Below, piece after piece: positions 25,271 through 33,453 of a stretch of DNA of 64,000 nt (position 1 is its first letter; each line of letters begins with the position of its first letter). The stretch is from positions 1-64,000 of the forward strand of contig NZ_JAINRD010000030.1 in the NCBI RefSeq assembly GCF_020400605.1, in the 5' to 3' direction. Below the pieces are notes generated by a model that was not told the origin of the DNA, did not search any database, and saw only the letters and a list, made by a program, of their open reading frames with translations. The position numbers and the translations under genes were made by a program. This DNA comes from Streptomyces aculeolatus. GTDB lineage: Bacteria > Actinomycetota > Actinomycetes > Streptomycetales > Streptomycetaceae.

Positions 25271-26109
25271 GACAGCCCCAGCAGGTCGAGGGCCGGCCGG
25301 TGGATCAGCTTCTCCACCTCGTCCCGGTCCAGCGGCGGCAGTCCGGGGATCCCGGGGATCCGGGCGATCTCGCGCAGCCCGGCGACCGAGGCGTCGACCG
25401 TGGTGAAGGGGTAGTCGCTGCCGAAGAGCAGCTTGTGCCAGACACCGTAGTCCTGCGCGAGGCGCAGGCTGTGCCAGAGCTGGAACGGCCGGTAGTGCAG
25501 GGCGCTGACGTCGGCGTAGACGTGCGGGTGCTTGCGGATGACGGCCAGGCACTCGCCCTCGAAGGGGTGGCCGAGGTGGGCGAGGACCATGCGCAGCGCG
25601 GGGTGGCGGATGGCGACGGCGTCCAGGTGCCGGGGCATCGCGTACTCCAGCGGGGCGGCCGAGACGAACGTCGTGCCGGTGTGCACCAGCAGCGGCAGGC
25701 CGTGGCGTTCGGCGTAGCCGAAGAGGTCGTCGTACGCCTCGTCGGCCGGGTCGAAGCCCGCGTACATCGGCATCAGTTTGATGCCCCGCAGCCCCAGCTC
25801 CTGGTGGCCGTGGCGCAGTTCGTCCTGCCAGCCGGGCTGGGTGGGGTCGAGGGAGAGGTAGCCGATGAGCCGGTCCGCGTGGGCCGCGGTGTACGCGGCC
25901 ACCGCGGCGTCGTCGACCCACAGCCCGCTGCGCCGGGCCTTTCCCCCGACGACGACGGTGCGGGTGCCGGCGGGGGCGGCGGCCGCGTACTCCTCGAAGC
26001 GGACGGTGAGGTCCACCTCGCCCGCGTGGGCGCGGGCGGCCTCGGTCCGGAAGGACTCGTCGAAGTCCGTGCCGGGCCGGAAGAGGTGGGAGTGGACGTC
26101 GGTGATCAT
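25267..26109 (-). CDS. Amidohydrolase-2 family hydrolase (lactonase/decarboxylase-like)
   Basis: The 280-residue protein begins at the ATG at 26109, overlapping the dehydratase stop codon. Metal-site residues of the TIM-barrel amidohydrolase-2 family are present: HSH in DVHSHLF, Lys in GIKLMPMYAG, His in LLVHTGT, His in LAHLGHPFEG and Asp in LFGSDYPFT. Relatives include fuconolactonase-type sugar lactonases and some decarboxylases. Beside an enolase-type sugar-acid dehydratase and an SDR, a sugar-lactone hydrolase is the best guess. Confidence 0.8.
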   Translation of the reverse strand: MITDVHSHLFRPGTDFDESFRTEAARAHAGEVDLTVRFEEYAAAAPAGTRTVVVGGKARRSGLWVDDAAVAAYTAAHADRLIGYLSLDPTQPGWQDELRHGHQELGLRGIKLMPMYAGFDPADEAYDDLFGYAERHGLPLLVHTGTTFVSAAPLEYAMPRHLDAVAIRHPALRMVLAHLGHPFEGECLAVIRKHPHVYADVSALHYRPFQLWHSLRLAQDYGVWHKLLFGSDYPFTTVDASVAGLREIARIPGIPGLPPLDRDEVEKLIHRPALDLLGLS

Positions 26110-27302
26110 GCGGGTGCGCTCCTGTCCCGCTTCTCCCAGCCGTCCTCGAACATGTTCCAGAAGCGGTGGGTGGGCGGGTGCTCGGCGAAGACCTCGTCGG
26201 CCAGCTCGACGCCGAGGCCCGGTGCCGTGGGCAGGCCGATGCGGCCGTCGGCGATGGGCAGCGTGCCGCGCAGGGCCTCGAAGACGTAGGGCTCCAGCAG
26301 CCCGTCGAAGGTCTCCAGCACCTTGAGGTTGGGGATGCCGAGCGCCGCGTGTACGGAGACGGTGGTGCACAGCGGCGAGTTGGAGTTGTGCGGGGCGACG
26401 AGCATGCCGTGGGCGTCGGCGATGGCGGCGATCTTGCGTACCTCGGTGAGGCCGCCGGCCATCGACAGGTCGGGCTGGACGATGTCCACGGCGTGGGTGG
26501 CGAAAAGTTGCTTGTACTCGTAGCGGTCGTGGAAGTGCTCGCCGCCCGCGATGGGGAAGGAAGCCCGCTGCCGCAGCTCGGCGTAGCGCTCGATGTGCGT
26601 CCAGGGCAGCGGCTCCTCCAGCCAGCCGATGCCGTAAGGCGCCAGCTCGTGCAGCAGCCGCACCGCGGTGGGCATGGCGAAGCGGGCGTGGCCCTCGACG
26701 AACAGCTCGACGTCCGGGCCGATCGCCTCGCGCACGGCGGCGACGAGGCCGACGGAGCGGCGCAGCTCCGCGGGGCCCAGCTCGTGCAGCCCGGAGCCGA
26801 AGGGGTCGAACTTCAGGGCGCGGTAGCCCTTGGCGACGGTCGCGCGGGCCTTGGCGGCGAAGACCTCGGGGTCGCGCTCGCCGTCGTACCAGCCGTTGGC
26901 GTAGACGGGGACGCCGTCGCGGCAGGCGCCGCCGGTCAGGCGGTATGCGGGCACGCCGAGGGCCTTGCCCATGAGGTCGTAGAGCGCCTGGTCCAGGCCG
27001 GACACGACGATGCCGCCGACGTCGCCGCCGCGCAGGAAGTCGCCCTGGTGCAGCCGGAGCCAGATCTCCTCGACGTCGAAGGGGTCGGCGCCCAGCAGGT
27101 GGCGGCGGGACATCGCCTCGGCGAGCGCGCAGACCTCGCGGCCGCGGTACGGATGGGTGATCTCGCCGACGCCGGACAGGCCCTCGTCGGTGTGGACGCG
27201 GACGTAGCCGAAGTCGCGCCAGGCGGTGCCGAGCATCAGGGTCTCGACACGGCTGATCCGGCCGGCCGGGCCGGTGGGGCGGGTGGTGTCGACGGTGAGC
27301 AT
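26106..27302 (-). CDS. Enolase-superfamily sugar-acid dehydratase (galactonate dehydratase-like)
   Basis: The 398-residue protein starts at the ATG at 27302 inside the preceding stop codon. It has the mandelate-racemase/muconate-lactonizing-enzyme fold: an N-terminal capping domain and a barrel with catalytic Lys in ALKFDPFG. Metal-ligand acids lie in LFVEGHARF, WLEEPLPW and IAGGEHF. The His-Asp dyad of the mandelate racemase subgroup is seen as VQPDLSMAGG and VAPHNSNSP. It should abstract a proton alpha to a carboxylate and eliminate water, giving a 2-keto-3-deoxy acid. The exact acid sugar is unknown. Confidence 0.87.
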   Translation of the reverse strand: MLTVDTTRPTGPAGRISRVETLMLGTAWRDFGYVRVHTDEGLSGVGEITHPYRGREVCALAEAMSRRHLLGADPFDVEEIWLRLHQGDFLRGGDVGGIVVSGLDQALYDLMGKALGVPAYRLTGGACRDGVPVYANGWYDGERDPEVFAAKARATVAKGYRALKFDPFGSGLHELGPAELRRSVGLVAAVREAIGPDVELFVEGHARFAMPTAVRLLHELAPYGIGWLEEPLPWTHIERYAELRQRASFPIAGGEHFHDRYEYKQLFATHAVDIVQPDLSMAGGLTEVRKIAAIADAHGMLVAPHNSNSPLCTTVSVHAALGIPNLKVLETFDGLLEPYVFEALRGTLPIADGRIGLPTAPGLGVELADEVFAEHPPTHRFWNMFEDGWEKRDRSAPA

Positions 27303-28717
27303 CAGCGGGCCGCCCCGTCCGCCTCGGCGGTGGCCTGCGCGGCGCCGCCCATGGTGGAGGCGTGCTCCAGGTCGCGGGCGCCGCCGTCGGCGAGCGCGGC
27401 GGCGACGGCGGCCTCGGTGGCCTCCAGCAGCCGGTCGACGTCGGCGTCGGTGTGGGCGTAGGAGATGTGGCTGCGCTTGAGGTTCAGCGGCAGCTCGAAG
27501 ATCCCGTGCTCCAGCAGCCGGCGGCGGTAGCCGACGAAGAGGCCGGCGTCGTTGGCGAGCAGGTCGGTGTACGTGCGCGGGGTGCGGCCTTCGTAACCCG
27601 GCATGAAGTACGTGACGAAGACGGAGCCGTAGCCGGTGACGGCGACGGGCACGCCGAGGCGCTCGTAGACGGTGCGCAGCCCGGTGCGGACCCGCTCGCC
27701 GAGCCGGAAGACGTGGTCGTGGACGGGCTCCTCGCGCAGCTTGCGCAGGGTGGCCAGCGCGGCGGCGACGACGGAGGGGTGCCCGTTGTACGTGCCGGCG
27801 AAGAACGCGGGGGCGCCGGGGCGGGTGGAGAACAGCTCCATGAGGTCGGCCCGGCCGCCGATGGCGCCGGCGGGGGCGCCGTTGGCGATGGCCTTGCCCA
27901 GGGTGGTGAGGTCGGGGGTGACGCCGGAGATCTGCTGCCAGCCGCCGAGGCCGTGCCGGACGCCGGTGATGACCTCGTCGAAGATGAGCACGCTGCCGGC
28001 CCCGGCGGTCTCCTCGCGCAGCGTGGTGAGGAACTCCTGGTGCGGCAGGAGCGCGCCGACGTTGTGCGGTACGGGCTCGACGATGACGGCGGCGATGTCG
28101 GCGCCGTGCTCGGCGAAGCAGCGGCGCACGGCGGCGCTGTCGTTGAACGGCAGCACGAGGGTGGCTTCGAGGACCTCGGGCAGGATGCCGGCGGAGATCG
28201 GGTCGTGGCCGCCGACGCGGTCGGGAGCGGAGATCACGTTGAGGCTGACCGAGTCGTGCCAGCCGTGATAGCAGCCCTGGAACTTGACCACCAGCCGGCG
28301 GCCGGTGGCGGCCCGGGCGACGCGCAGGGCGTGGAACGTCGCCTCGCTGCCGGTGCTGGTGAGCAGCACCTTCTCCAGCGAGGGCACCAGCGCGCACAGT
28401 TCCTCGGCGAGTTCGATCTCACCCTCGGTGACGCCGACGCCCATGTGGCCGAGCGCGGCGCCCGCCTCGGCGGCGGCGCGGGCCACGTCGGGGTCGTTGT
28501 GGCCGAGGAGCGGCGGGCCGAAGGCGGCGTGGTAGTCGGTGAACTCGGCCCCGTCCGCGGTACGGAAGCGGGCGCCGCCAGTGCCGGCGACGACGAGTCC
28601 CGGCAGGCCCGGGATGCTGCGCTGGCCGCTGTTCACCCCGCCGGGCACGACCCGCTGGGCGCGCTCGGCGAGGGCTGCTCCGGCTCCGGCGGTGGTGGCG
28701 TCCGGGCCTGGGCTCAT
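27302..28717 (-). CDS. Class-III PLP aminotransferase (GSAM-like)
   Basis: The start is the ATG at 28717 with AAGGAG upstream, giving 471 residues. It resembles glutamate-1-semialdehyde aminomutase: GGVNSGQRSIPG, GSEATFHALRVARA, FQGCYHGWHD, the PLP-contact Asp in FDEVITGVR, and the Schiff-base Lys in TTLGKAIANGAP. The position as the first gene of a catabolic operon controlled by IclR shows it is not the haem-pathway enzyme. It more likely aminates or deaminates an amino sugar or keto-acid in this pathway. An amino-sugar acid substrate for the whole locus is therefore worth considering. Confidence 0.85.
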   Translation of the reverse strand: MSPGPDATTAGAGAALAERAQRVVPGGVNSGQRSIPGLPGLVVAGTGGARFRTADGAEFTDYHAAFGPPLLGHNDPDVARAAAEAGAALGHMGVGVTEGEIELAEELCALVPSLEKVLLTSTGSEATFHALRVARAATGRRLVVKFQGCYHGWHDSVSLNVISAPDRVGGHDPISAGILPEVLEATLVLPFNDSAAVRRCFAEHGADIAAVIVEPVPHNVGALLPHQEFLTTLREETAGAGSVLIFDEVITGVRHGLGGWQQISGVTPDLTTLGKAIANGAPAGAIGGRADLMELFSTRPGAPAFFAGTYNGHPSVVAAALATLRKLREEPVHDHVFRLGERVRTGLRTVYERLGVPVAVTGYGSVFVTYFMPGYEGRTPRTYTDLLANDAGLFVGYRRRLLEHGIFELPLNLKRSHISYAHTDADVDRLLEATEAAVAAALADGGARDLEHASTMGGAAQATAEADGAAR

Positions 28718-28862
28718 GGTGCGTGCTCCTTGCGTCGAGTGTCTCGGTTCCACGGGCCCTGCCCGGCCCGTGAACCCTGGCGCCATCCGCCCGGCAGTCG
28801 TCGCAGGAAAAAGTGCAAAAGGTGGTGCGAACGGTGAGTGGTGAACGGTGAGTTGAGTTTTT

Positions 28863-28877
28863 CAGAACGCCGTTCTG
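28863..28877. promoter_or_regulatory. IclR operator 1: CAGAAC-GCC-GTTCTG
   Basis: A perfect 15-bp inverted repeat lies in the divergent spacer between the aminotransferase and iclR genes, 146 bp from the former's start codon. A half site, GAACAG, follows at 28885-28890. The arms match those of the second site at the iclR start, so both are probably bound by the same regulator. Confidence 0.6.
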
Positions 28878-28964
28878 TCTAACCGAACAGAGCCAGACTC
28901 TACGGCCGGAAAATGCGCCGGTCAACCCCTTCGACTCGACGGAACCCCGCCTTCACCCCCTAAG

Positions 28965-28985
28965 CTGTTCGGTCATGACGAACAG
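28965..28985. promoter_or_regulatory. IclR operator 2 overlapping its own start codon
   Basis: CTGTTCG and CGAACAG form seven-base arms around a seven-base centre that contains the iclR ATG at 28975. A repressor bound here would block its own transcription, indicating autoregulation. The arm core GAACAG/CTGTTC is shared with operator 1. Confidence 0.6.
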
Positions 28986-29832
28986 AACGGATGCCGACGA
29001 GCCGAAGTACTGGGTCAAGAGCGTGGCGCGGGCGGCCGAGATCCTGGAGGTCCTCGCGAGCCCGCCGCCGGGCGACGGGCTGAGCGTCACGGAGATCGCG
29101 CAGCGGTGCGGTGTCTCCAAGAGCACCGCGTTCGGCACCCTGCAGACGCTGCGCGCCTTCGGCCTGGTCTCGGACGACGGCGAGGGCATGAGCCGGCGCT
29201 ACCGGCTGGGCATGGGCCTGGCCCGGCTCGGCGACCGCGCGCGCTCCCAGGTCTCGCTGCGCCGGCTGGCCCACCCGGTGCTGCGCGACCTCAGCGCCCG
29301 TACCGGTATGGCCTCCCGTGTCGCCGTGCCGGAGGGCGGCCTCGCGGTCGTCGTGGACCAGGTCGAGATCGACCACCGCGTCCGGCTCGACCTGCGCATG
29401 GGCGAGCGCGAACTCCCCCACTGCACCGGCCTGGGCAAGGCCCTGCTGTCGGCGATGCCCGAGGCCGAGGCGGCGGCGGTGATCGAGCGGCACGGCCTGC
29501 CGCGGCGCACCGGCAGGACGATCACCGACCCGGACACGTTCCTGGCCCACCTGCGCGACATCGCCCGCGTCGGCTACGCCCTCGACGACGAGGAGGACGC
29601 CGAGGGCATCATCTGCATCGGCGCGCCGGTACGGGACGACCGCGGCGCCTGCGCCGGGGCCGTCAGCATCACCGGCCTCAAGCTCGGCCTGCCGGCCTGG
29701 CGCTACCAGGAGCTGGGCGGCGAGGTACGGGACGCGGCCCACCGCATCAGCCGCGAACTGGGCTGGCCCGGGGACGCCGGCGACGCGGCCGGCGGGCCGG
29801 ACGGCGGCACGTCCCGCACCGCCGCCCGCTAG
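28975..29832 (+). CDS. IclR-family transcriptional regulator
   Basis: The 285-residue protein has the family's N-terminal winged HTH at about residues 14-75 (SVTEIAQRCGVSKSTAFGTLQTL). The effector domain spans about 90-260 (LPHCTGLGKALLSAMPE, GYALDDEEDAEGIICIGAPV, GAVSITGL), the usual IclR signatures. It is divergent from the four-gene catabolic operon and followed by the beta-helix protein and importer genes. With palindromes in the spacer it is the obvious local regulator. The inducer is probably the substrate or a keto-deoxy acid intermediate. Confidence 0.88.
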   Translation: MTNRTDADEPKYWVKSVARAAEILEVLASPPPGDGLSVTEIAQRCGVSKSTAFGTLQTLRAFGLVSDDGEGMSRRYRLGMGLARLGDRARSQVSLRRLAHPVLRDLSARTGMASRVAVPEGGLAVVVDQVEIDHRVRLDLRMGERELPHCTGLGKALLSAMPEAEAAAVIERHGLPRRTGRTITDPDTFLAHLRDIARVGYALDDEEDAEGIICIGAPVRDDRGACAGAVSITGLKLGLPAWRYQELGGEVRDAAHRISRELGWPGDAGDAAGGPDGGTSRTAAR

Positions 29833-29875
29833 CGGGCCCGCAGCACCCGCACGGCCGGCGCGCGAAAATCGGCCC

Positions 29876-29905
29876 TTGACCGATCGGCGGGGGCGGCCGT
29901 ACCTT
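29876..29905 (+). promoter_or_regulatory. Candidate promoter TTGACC-N18-TACCTT
   Basis: TTGACC at 29876-29881 and TACCTT at 29900-29905 are separated by 18 bp in the gap after iclR. If used, the transcript would have a leader of about 185 bases before the beta-helix gene. The hexamers are good matches but no experiment supports them. Confidence 0.4.
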
Positions 29906-30099
29906 TCCAGCCAACCGCCGAGACCTCCAGGTCACCGGCGCGACATGCACTGGACCCGTCCCCGGCGCCTGCCCTTCGCCCGGGACCGGCCACCGGCACA
30001 CCGCCGGCGGCCCGCGGTCCGCAAGGCCATCCGCCGCCACGGCAGTCACCGCAGGAACGCCTCTCACGATCCGGACCTTCTCGGAAGGCGAAGTCCGCC

Positions 30100-32064
30100 A
30101 TGAGCGTTCCACAGCACCCGAGCACCGCCCGCCGCAGCATGCTGCGCGTCACCGGTCTGGCCGGCCTGGCCGCCGCCGGTGCCGCCGCGGCCGCCACCGG
30201 CACCGCCCAGGCCGCCGCCCCCGCGCGCGGCACCGACGGCAGCAACGGCCGCCGCAAGGGCGGTGTCGCGGACTTCCGCGACTACGGCCACTCCGGCCCC
30301 GAGCGGCCGGCCGACGACGCGCTGGACGAGATGCTCGCGGACACGGGCATCCACCGCATCGAGGCCCACACCGACCTGCTCTTCACCCGCCGGCACACCA
30401 CCTCCCGCTCCGACGTCGAGCTGGACTTCGGCGGCAACCGGATGCTCACCGAGGGCATCGAGGAGAACGGGCACGACAACCCCTTCGGCGCGGTGCTCTT
30501 CTTCCGCGGCGAGGTCACCGACACCGTCCACGAGCACACCCTCGGCGCCGCCCTCCCCGAGCTGTCCGACGTGTACGAGGTCGGCGACTCCGGCGCGTTC
30601 GGCGTCGGCCAGTGGTGGGCGGTCGAGTCGGACGCCGCCGGAGCCGGGAAATACGAGAAGGAGATCCAGCGGCTCGTCCAGGTCACCGAGGTCGTCGACA
30701 GCACGCACATCCGCGTCGGCTACCAGACCGGCTGGCCGCTGGCCGCCGGGCGGACGCTGACCTGGACCCGCGTCAAGCCCGTCGAGCGGGCGCACGTGCG
30801 CAACGTCGTCTTCGAGGGCACCGGCGACGACCAGTACACCGGCTCGCACCCGGTGGCGTACGAGTACGCCGTCGGCTGCGACGTCTCCGGCATCGAGGCG
30901 ACCGGCACGTTCTGGCCCGTGGTGATGCGCCGCTGGTGCACCCGGTTCCGTACCGAGAACTGCACCCTGGCCAACCCCAAGTCCGTCACCTACGGCGGCG
31001 CGGGCTACCTCACGCAGCAGATCTACTGCCTCTACGGGCACGTCTCGAACTGCCGCACCTCCAACGCCCGCCACCTCAACGACTTCACGGCCTCCGCCTA
31101 CTGCTACGTCACCAACTGCCACGGCGACGGCGACGACCAGGGCCCGTTCGTCACCCACGGCCAGTTCGAGCACGACCTCGTCTACACCGGCAACTCGGGC
31201 CTGATGACGTTCGCCAACTCCGGTGCCGCCTGGGGCGGCGCGGCCAAGCGGATCACCGTCCGCCGGCACGTGTGCTCCTGGTTCGTCGCCCGCGTCAAGG
31301 TCACCGACCTGACGCTGGAGGACGTCACCGTCATCGGCAAGAAGTCCCTGGACGGCTCGGGGATGCTGTGGGTGAACGCCGACGGCGTGCAGATCCGCGG
31401 CTGCACGGCCAGCGGACCGCTGATCGTCTCGCAGGCGTCCGACCGGTCGGCGCGGCCGAACGTCATCGCCGACTCGGCGTTCTCCTTCGCGCCCGGCGCC
31501 GAGGTCACCGCCCCCGGGGTCAAGGCCGCAGTGACGCTCCAGCGCACGGTCCTCGACGGCGCCGCCGGCGCCGCGTTCAACGGCACCGGGCCGCTGGTCC
31601 TCGACCACTGCCGGATCACCGGCGCCCCCGGCGCCGACCCCGTGTCGTACGCGCACGAGGACATCGCCGTCGAGGGCGGGGAGTTCACCGACACCGGGAT
31701 CAGGCTCACCGGCGCGGGCGGGCAGCGGCTGCGGCTGTCCGGCGCGCGGCTGTCCGGCACCAACAAGGCGGGCGCGCTGCTGTCGCGCGGCGGCCCGGAC
31801 CGCACCGTCACCTGGCAGCTGACCGGCGTCGACGCCACCGCGGGGGACGGCACCGCGCACATCGCGCTCGACGAGGGGGTCAACCGCTACCGGGCGCAGG
31901 GCTGCACGTTCACCGGCGGCCGGCTGGAGCTGAAGCCCGCCGCCTTCGCGGACGACGGCTCCCACCTGCTGCACGCCGGCTGCGTCGAGGACGGCGTGAC
32001 GCGGGCGGCGCTGCCCGAGGAGGGCGACCGCGTCGTCCACACCGCGGGCAACCTGCGGCTCTGA
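30100..32064 (+). CDS. Tat-exported right-handed beta-helix protein (polysaccharide lyase/glycosidase-like)
   Basis: The 654-residue protein begins with a twin-arginine signal (ARRSMLRVTG, hydrophobic core, AAAPA cleavage region near residue 41), so it should be exported folded. The mature part is a right-handed parallel beta-helix, as shown by repeated short strands with Asn/Gly turns (VRNVVFEGTGDD, GIEATGTFWP, VQIRGCTASG, VLDHCRITGAPG). Such folds occur in pectate lyases, polygalacturonases and related carbohydrate enzymes. I cannot point to catalytic residues. Next to an ABC sugar importer and sugar-acid enzymes, it probably releases the imported substrate from a polymer. Confidence 0.75.
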   Translation: MSVPQHPSTARRSMLRVTGLAGLAAAGAAAAATGTAQAAAPARGTDGSNGRRKGGVADFRDYGHSGPERPADDALDEMLADTGIHRIEAHTDLLFTRRHTTSRSDVELDFGGNRMLTEGIEENGHDNPFGAVLFFRGEVTDTVHEHTLGAALPELSDVYEVGDSGAFGVGQWWAVESDAAGAGKYEKEIQRLVQVTEVVDSTHIRVGYQTGWPLAAGRTLTWTRVKPVERAHVRNVVFEGTGDDQYTGSHPVAYEYAVGCDVSGIEATGTFWPVVMRRWCTRFRTENCTLANPKSVTYGGAGYLTQQIYCLYGHVSNCRTSNARHLNDFTASAYCYVTNCHGDGDDQGPFVTHGQFEHDLVYTGNSGLMTFANSGAAWGGAAKRITVRRHVCSWFVARVKVTDLTLEDVTVIGKKSLDGSGMLWVNADGVQIRGCTASGPLIVSQASDRSARPNVIADSAFSFAPGAEVTAPGVKAAVTLQRTVLDGAAGAAFNGTGPLVLDHCRITGAPGADPVSYAHEDIAVEGGEFTDTGIRLTGAGGQRLRLSGARLSGTNKAGALLSRGGPDRTVTWQLTGVDATAGDGTAHIALDEGVNRYRAQGCTFTGGRLELKPAAFADDGSHLLHAGCVEDGVTRAALPEEGDRVVHTAGNLRL

Positions 32065-32131
32065 CCCTCCCCCGGCTCCGGCTCCCCCGCTCCGGCCCCT
32101 CCGACCGCCCGTACCCAGCACAGGAGTTCCC

Positions 32132-33400
32132 GTGTCCACGCATCCCCCGATCACCGCCAGGCCCGTCCGCGTCGCCGTCGCCGGCGCCGGGAACCGCGGG
32201 CGCACGTACGCCGACTGGGTACGGGCGCACCCGGAGCGGGCCGAGCTGGTCGCCGTCGCCGACCCGAGCCCGGCCGCCCGGGCCGCGGTGGGCGCGCCGC
32301 GCGAGTTCGACGACTGGCGCGCGCTCGCCGCGGCCGGGGTGGAGGCCGACGCGGTCGTCGTCGCCACCCAGGACCGCGACCACGTCGACCCGGTGCTCGC
32401 CTTCGCCGAGGCCGGCTACGCGGTGCTGGCGGAGAAGCCGCTCGCCCCCACCGAGGAGGAGACCCGGCGCATCGTCGAGGGCGTCGAGCGGACCGGAGTG
32501 CTCTTCGCGGTCTGCCACGTCATGCGCTACATGCCCTACACCGACCTGGTGAAGGAGGTCGTGGACTCCGGCGTGCTGGGCGAGCTGGTCTCGCTGGACC
32601 ATCTGGAGCCGGTCGGCTGGTGGCACTACGCGCACAGCTACGTGCGCGGCCCGTGGCGCAGCGAGAAGCTGTCCTCGCCGATGCTGCTGGCCAAGTCCTG
32701 CCACGACCTGGACTGGATCGCCTACGTCACCGGCGCCCGCATCGAGCAGGTCACCGGCTTCGGCGGGCTCAAGCACTTCCGCCCCGAGAACGCCCCGGCC
32801 GGTGCCGGGGAGCGCTGCACGGACTGCGCCGTCGAGGCGGACTGCCCGTACAGCGCGCCGAAGCTCTACCTGCCGGTGCTGCGCGAGAAGGGCGCGGTCT
32901 GGCCCGTCACCCACGTCACCGGCTCGGCGGACCCGACCGACGAGGCGGGGCTGGTCGAGGCCCTGCGCACCGGCCCGTACGGGGTGTGCGTCTACCGCGC
33001 GGACAACGACGTCGTCGACCACCAGGTCCTGGCGATGCGGCTGTCCGGCGGGATCACCGCCACCTTCCAGATGGTCGCCTTCACCGAGCAGACCCACCGC
33101 CAGACCCGCGTCTTCGGCTCCCACGGCTGGCTGCGCGGCGACGGCGAGAGCGTCACCGTGCAGGACTTCCGCACCGGCGAGACCACGGTCCGCTCGGTGT
33201 CCGCCGCCGGCTCCAACGCGGCCGACGGCCACGGCGGCGGCGACGCCGGGCTGATGGACGCCTTCGTACGGGCCGTCGCCACCGGCGAGTCGGGCGTGCT
33301 GCGCTCCGGCACCGCCGCGTCGCTCGGCAGCCACCTCGCCGCGTTCGCCGCGGAGCGCGCCCGGCACACCGGCACCGTCCAGGCGGTGCCGGCCCGCTGA
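32132..33400 (+). CDS. Gfo/Idh/MocA-family oxidoreductase
   Basis: The 422-residue protein starts at the GTG at 32132 after an AGGAG. It has the N-terminal NAD(P)-binding fold (VAVAGAGNRGRTYAD) and the EKPLA motif of the family at about residue 105, then a C-terminal alpha/beta substrate domain. A cysteine cluster (CTDC, six residues, CPYS) at about residues 230-242 is characteristic of one subgroup acting on glycans or uronides. It would oxidise or epimerise a sugar ring hydroxyl in the cytoplasm after uptake. It is the first enzyme gene of the plus-strand operon. Confidence 0.87.
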   Translation: MSTHPPITARPVRVAVAGAGNRGRTYADWVRAHPERAELVAVADPSPAARAAVGAPREFDDWRALAAAGVEADAVVVATQDRDHVDPVLAFAEAGYAVLAEKPLAPTEEETRRIVEGVERTGVLFAVCHVMRYMPYTDLVKEVVDSGVLGELVSLDHLEPVGWWHYAHSYVRGPWRSEKLSSPMLLAKSCHDLDWIAYVTGARIEQVTGFGGLKHFRPENAPAGAGERCTDCAVEADCPYSAPKLYLPVLREKGAVWPVTHVTGSADPTDEAGLVEALRTGPYGVCVYRADNDVVDHQVLAMRLSGGITATFQMVAFTEQTHRQTRVFGSHGWLRGDGESVTVQDFRTGETTVRSVSAAGSNAADGHGGGDAGLMDAFVRAVATGESGVLRSGTAASLGSHLAAFAAERARHTGTVQAVPAR

Positions 33401-33453
33401 CATCCGCACCGCCCCCACGACCCCTTTGTCCCGCCCCATCCCCGGAGGAAGCC

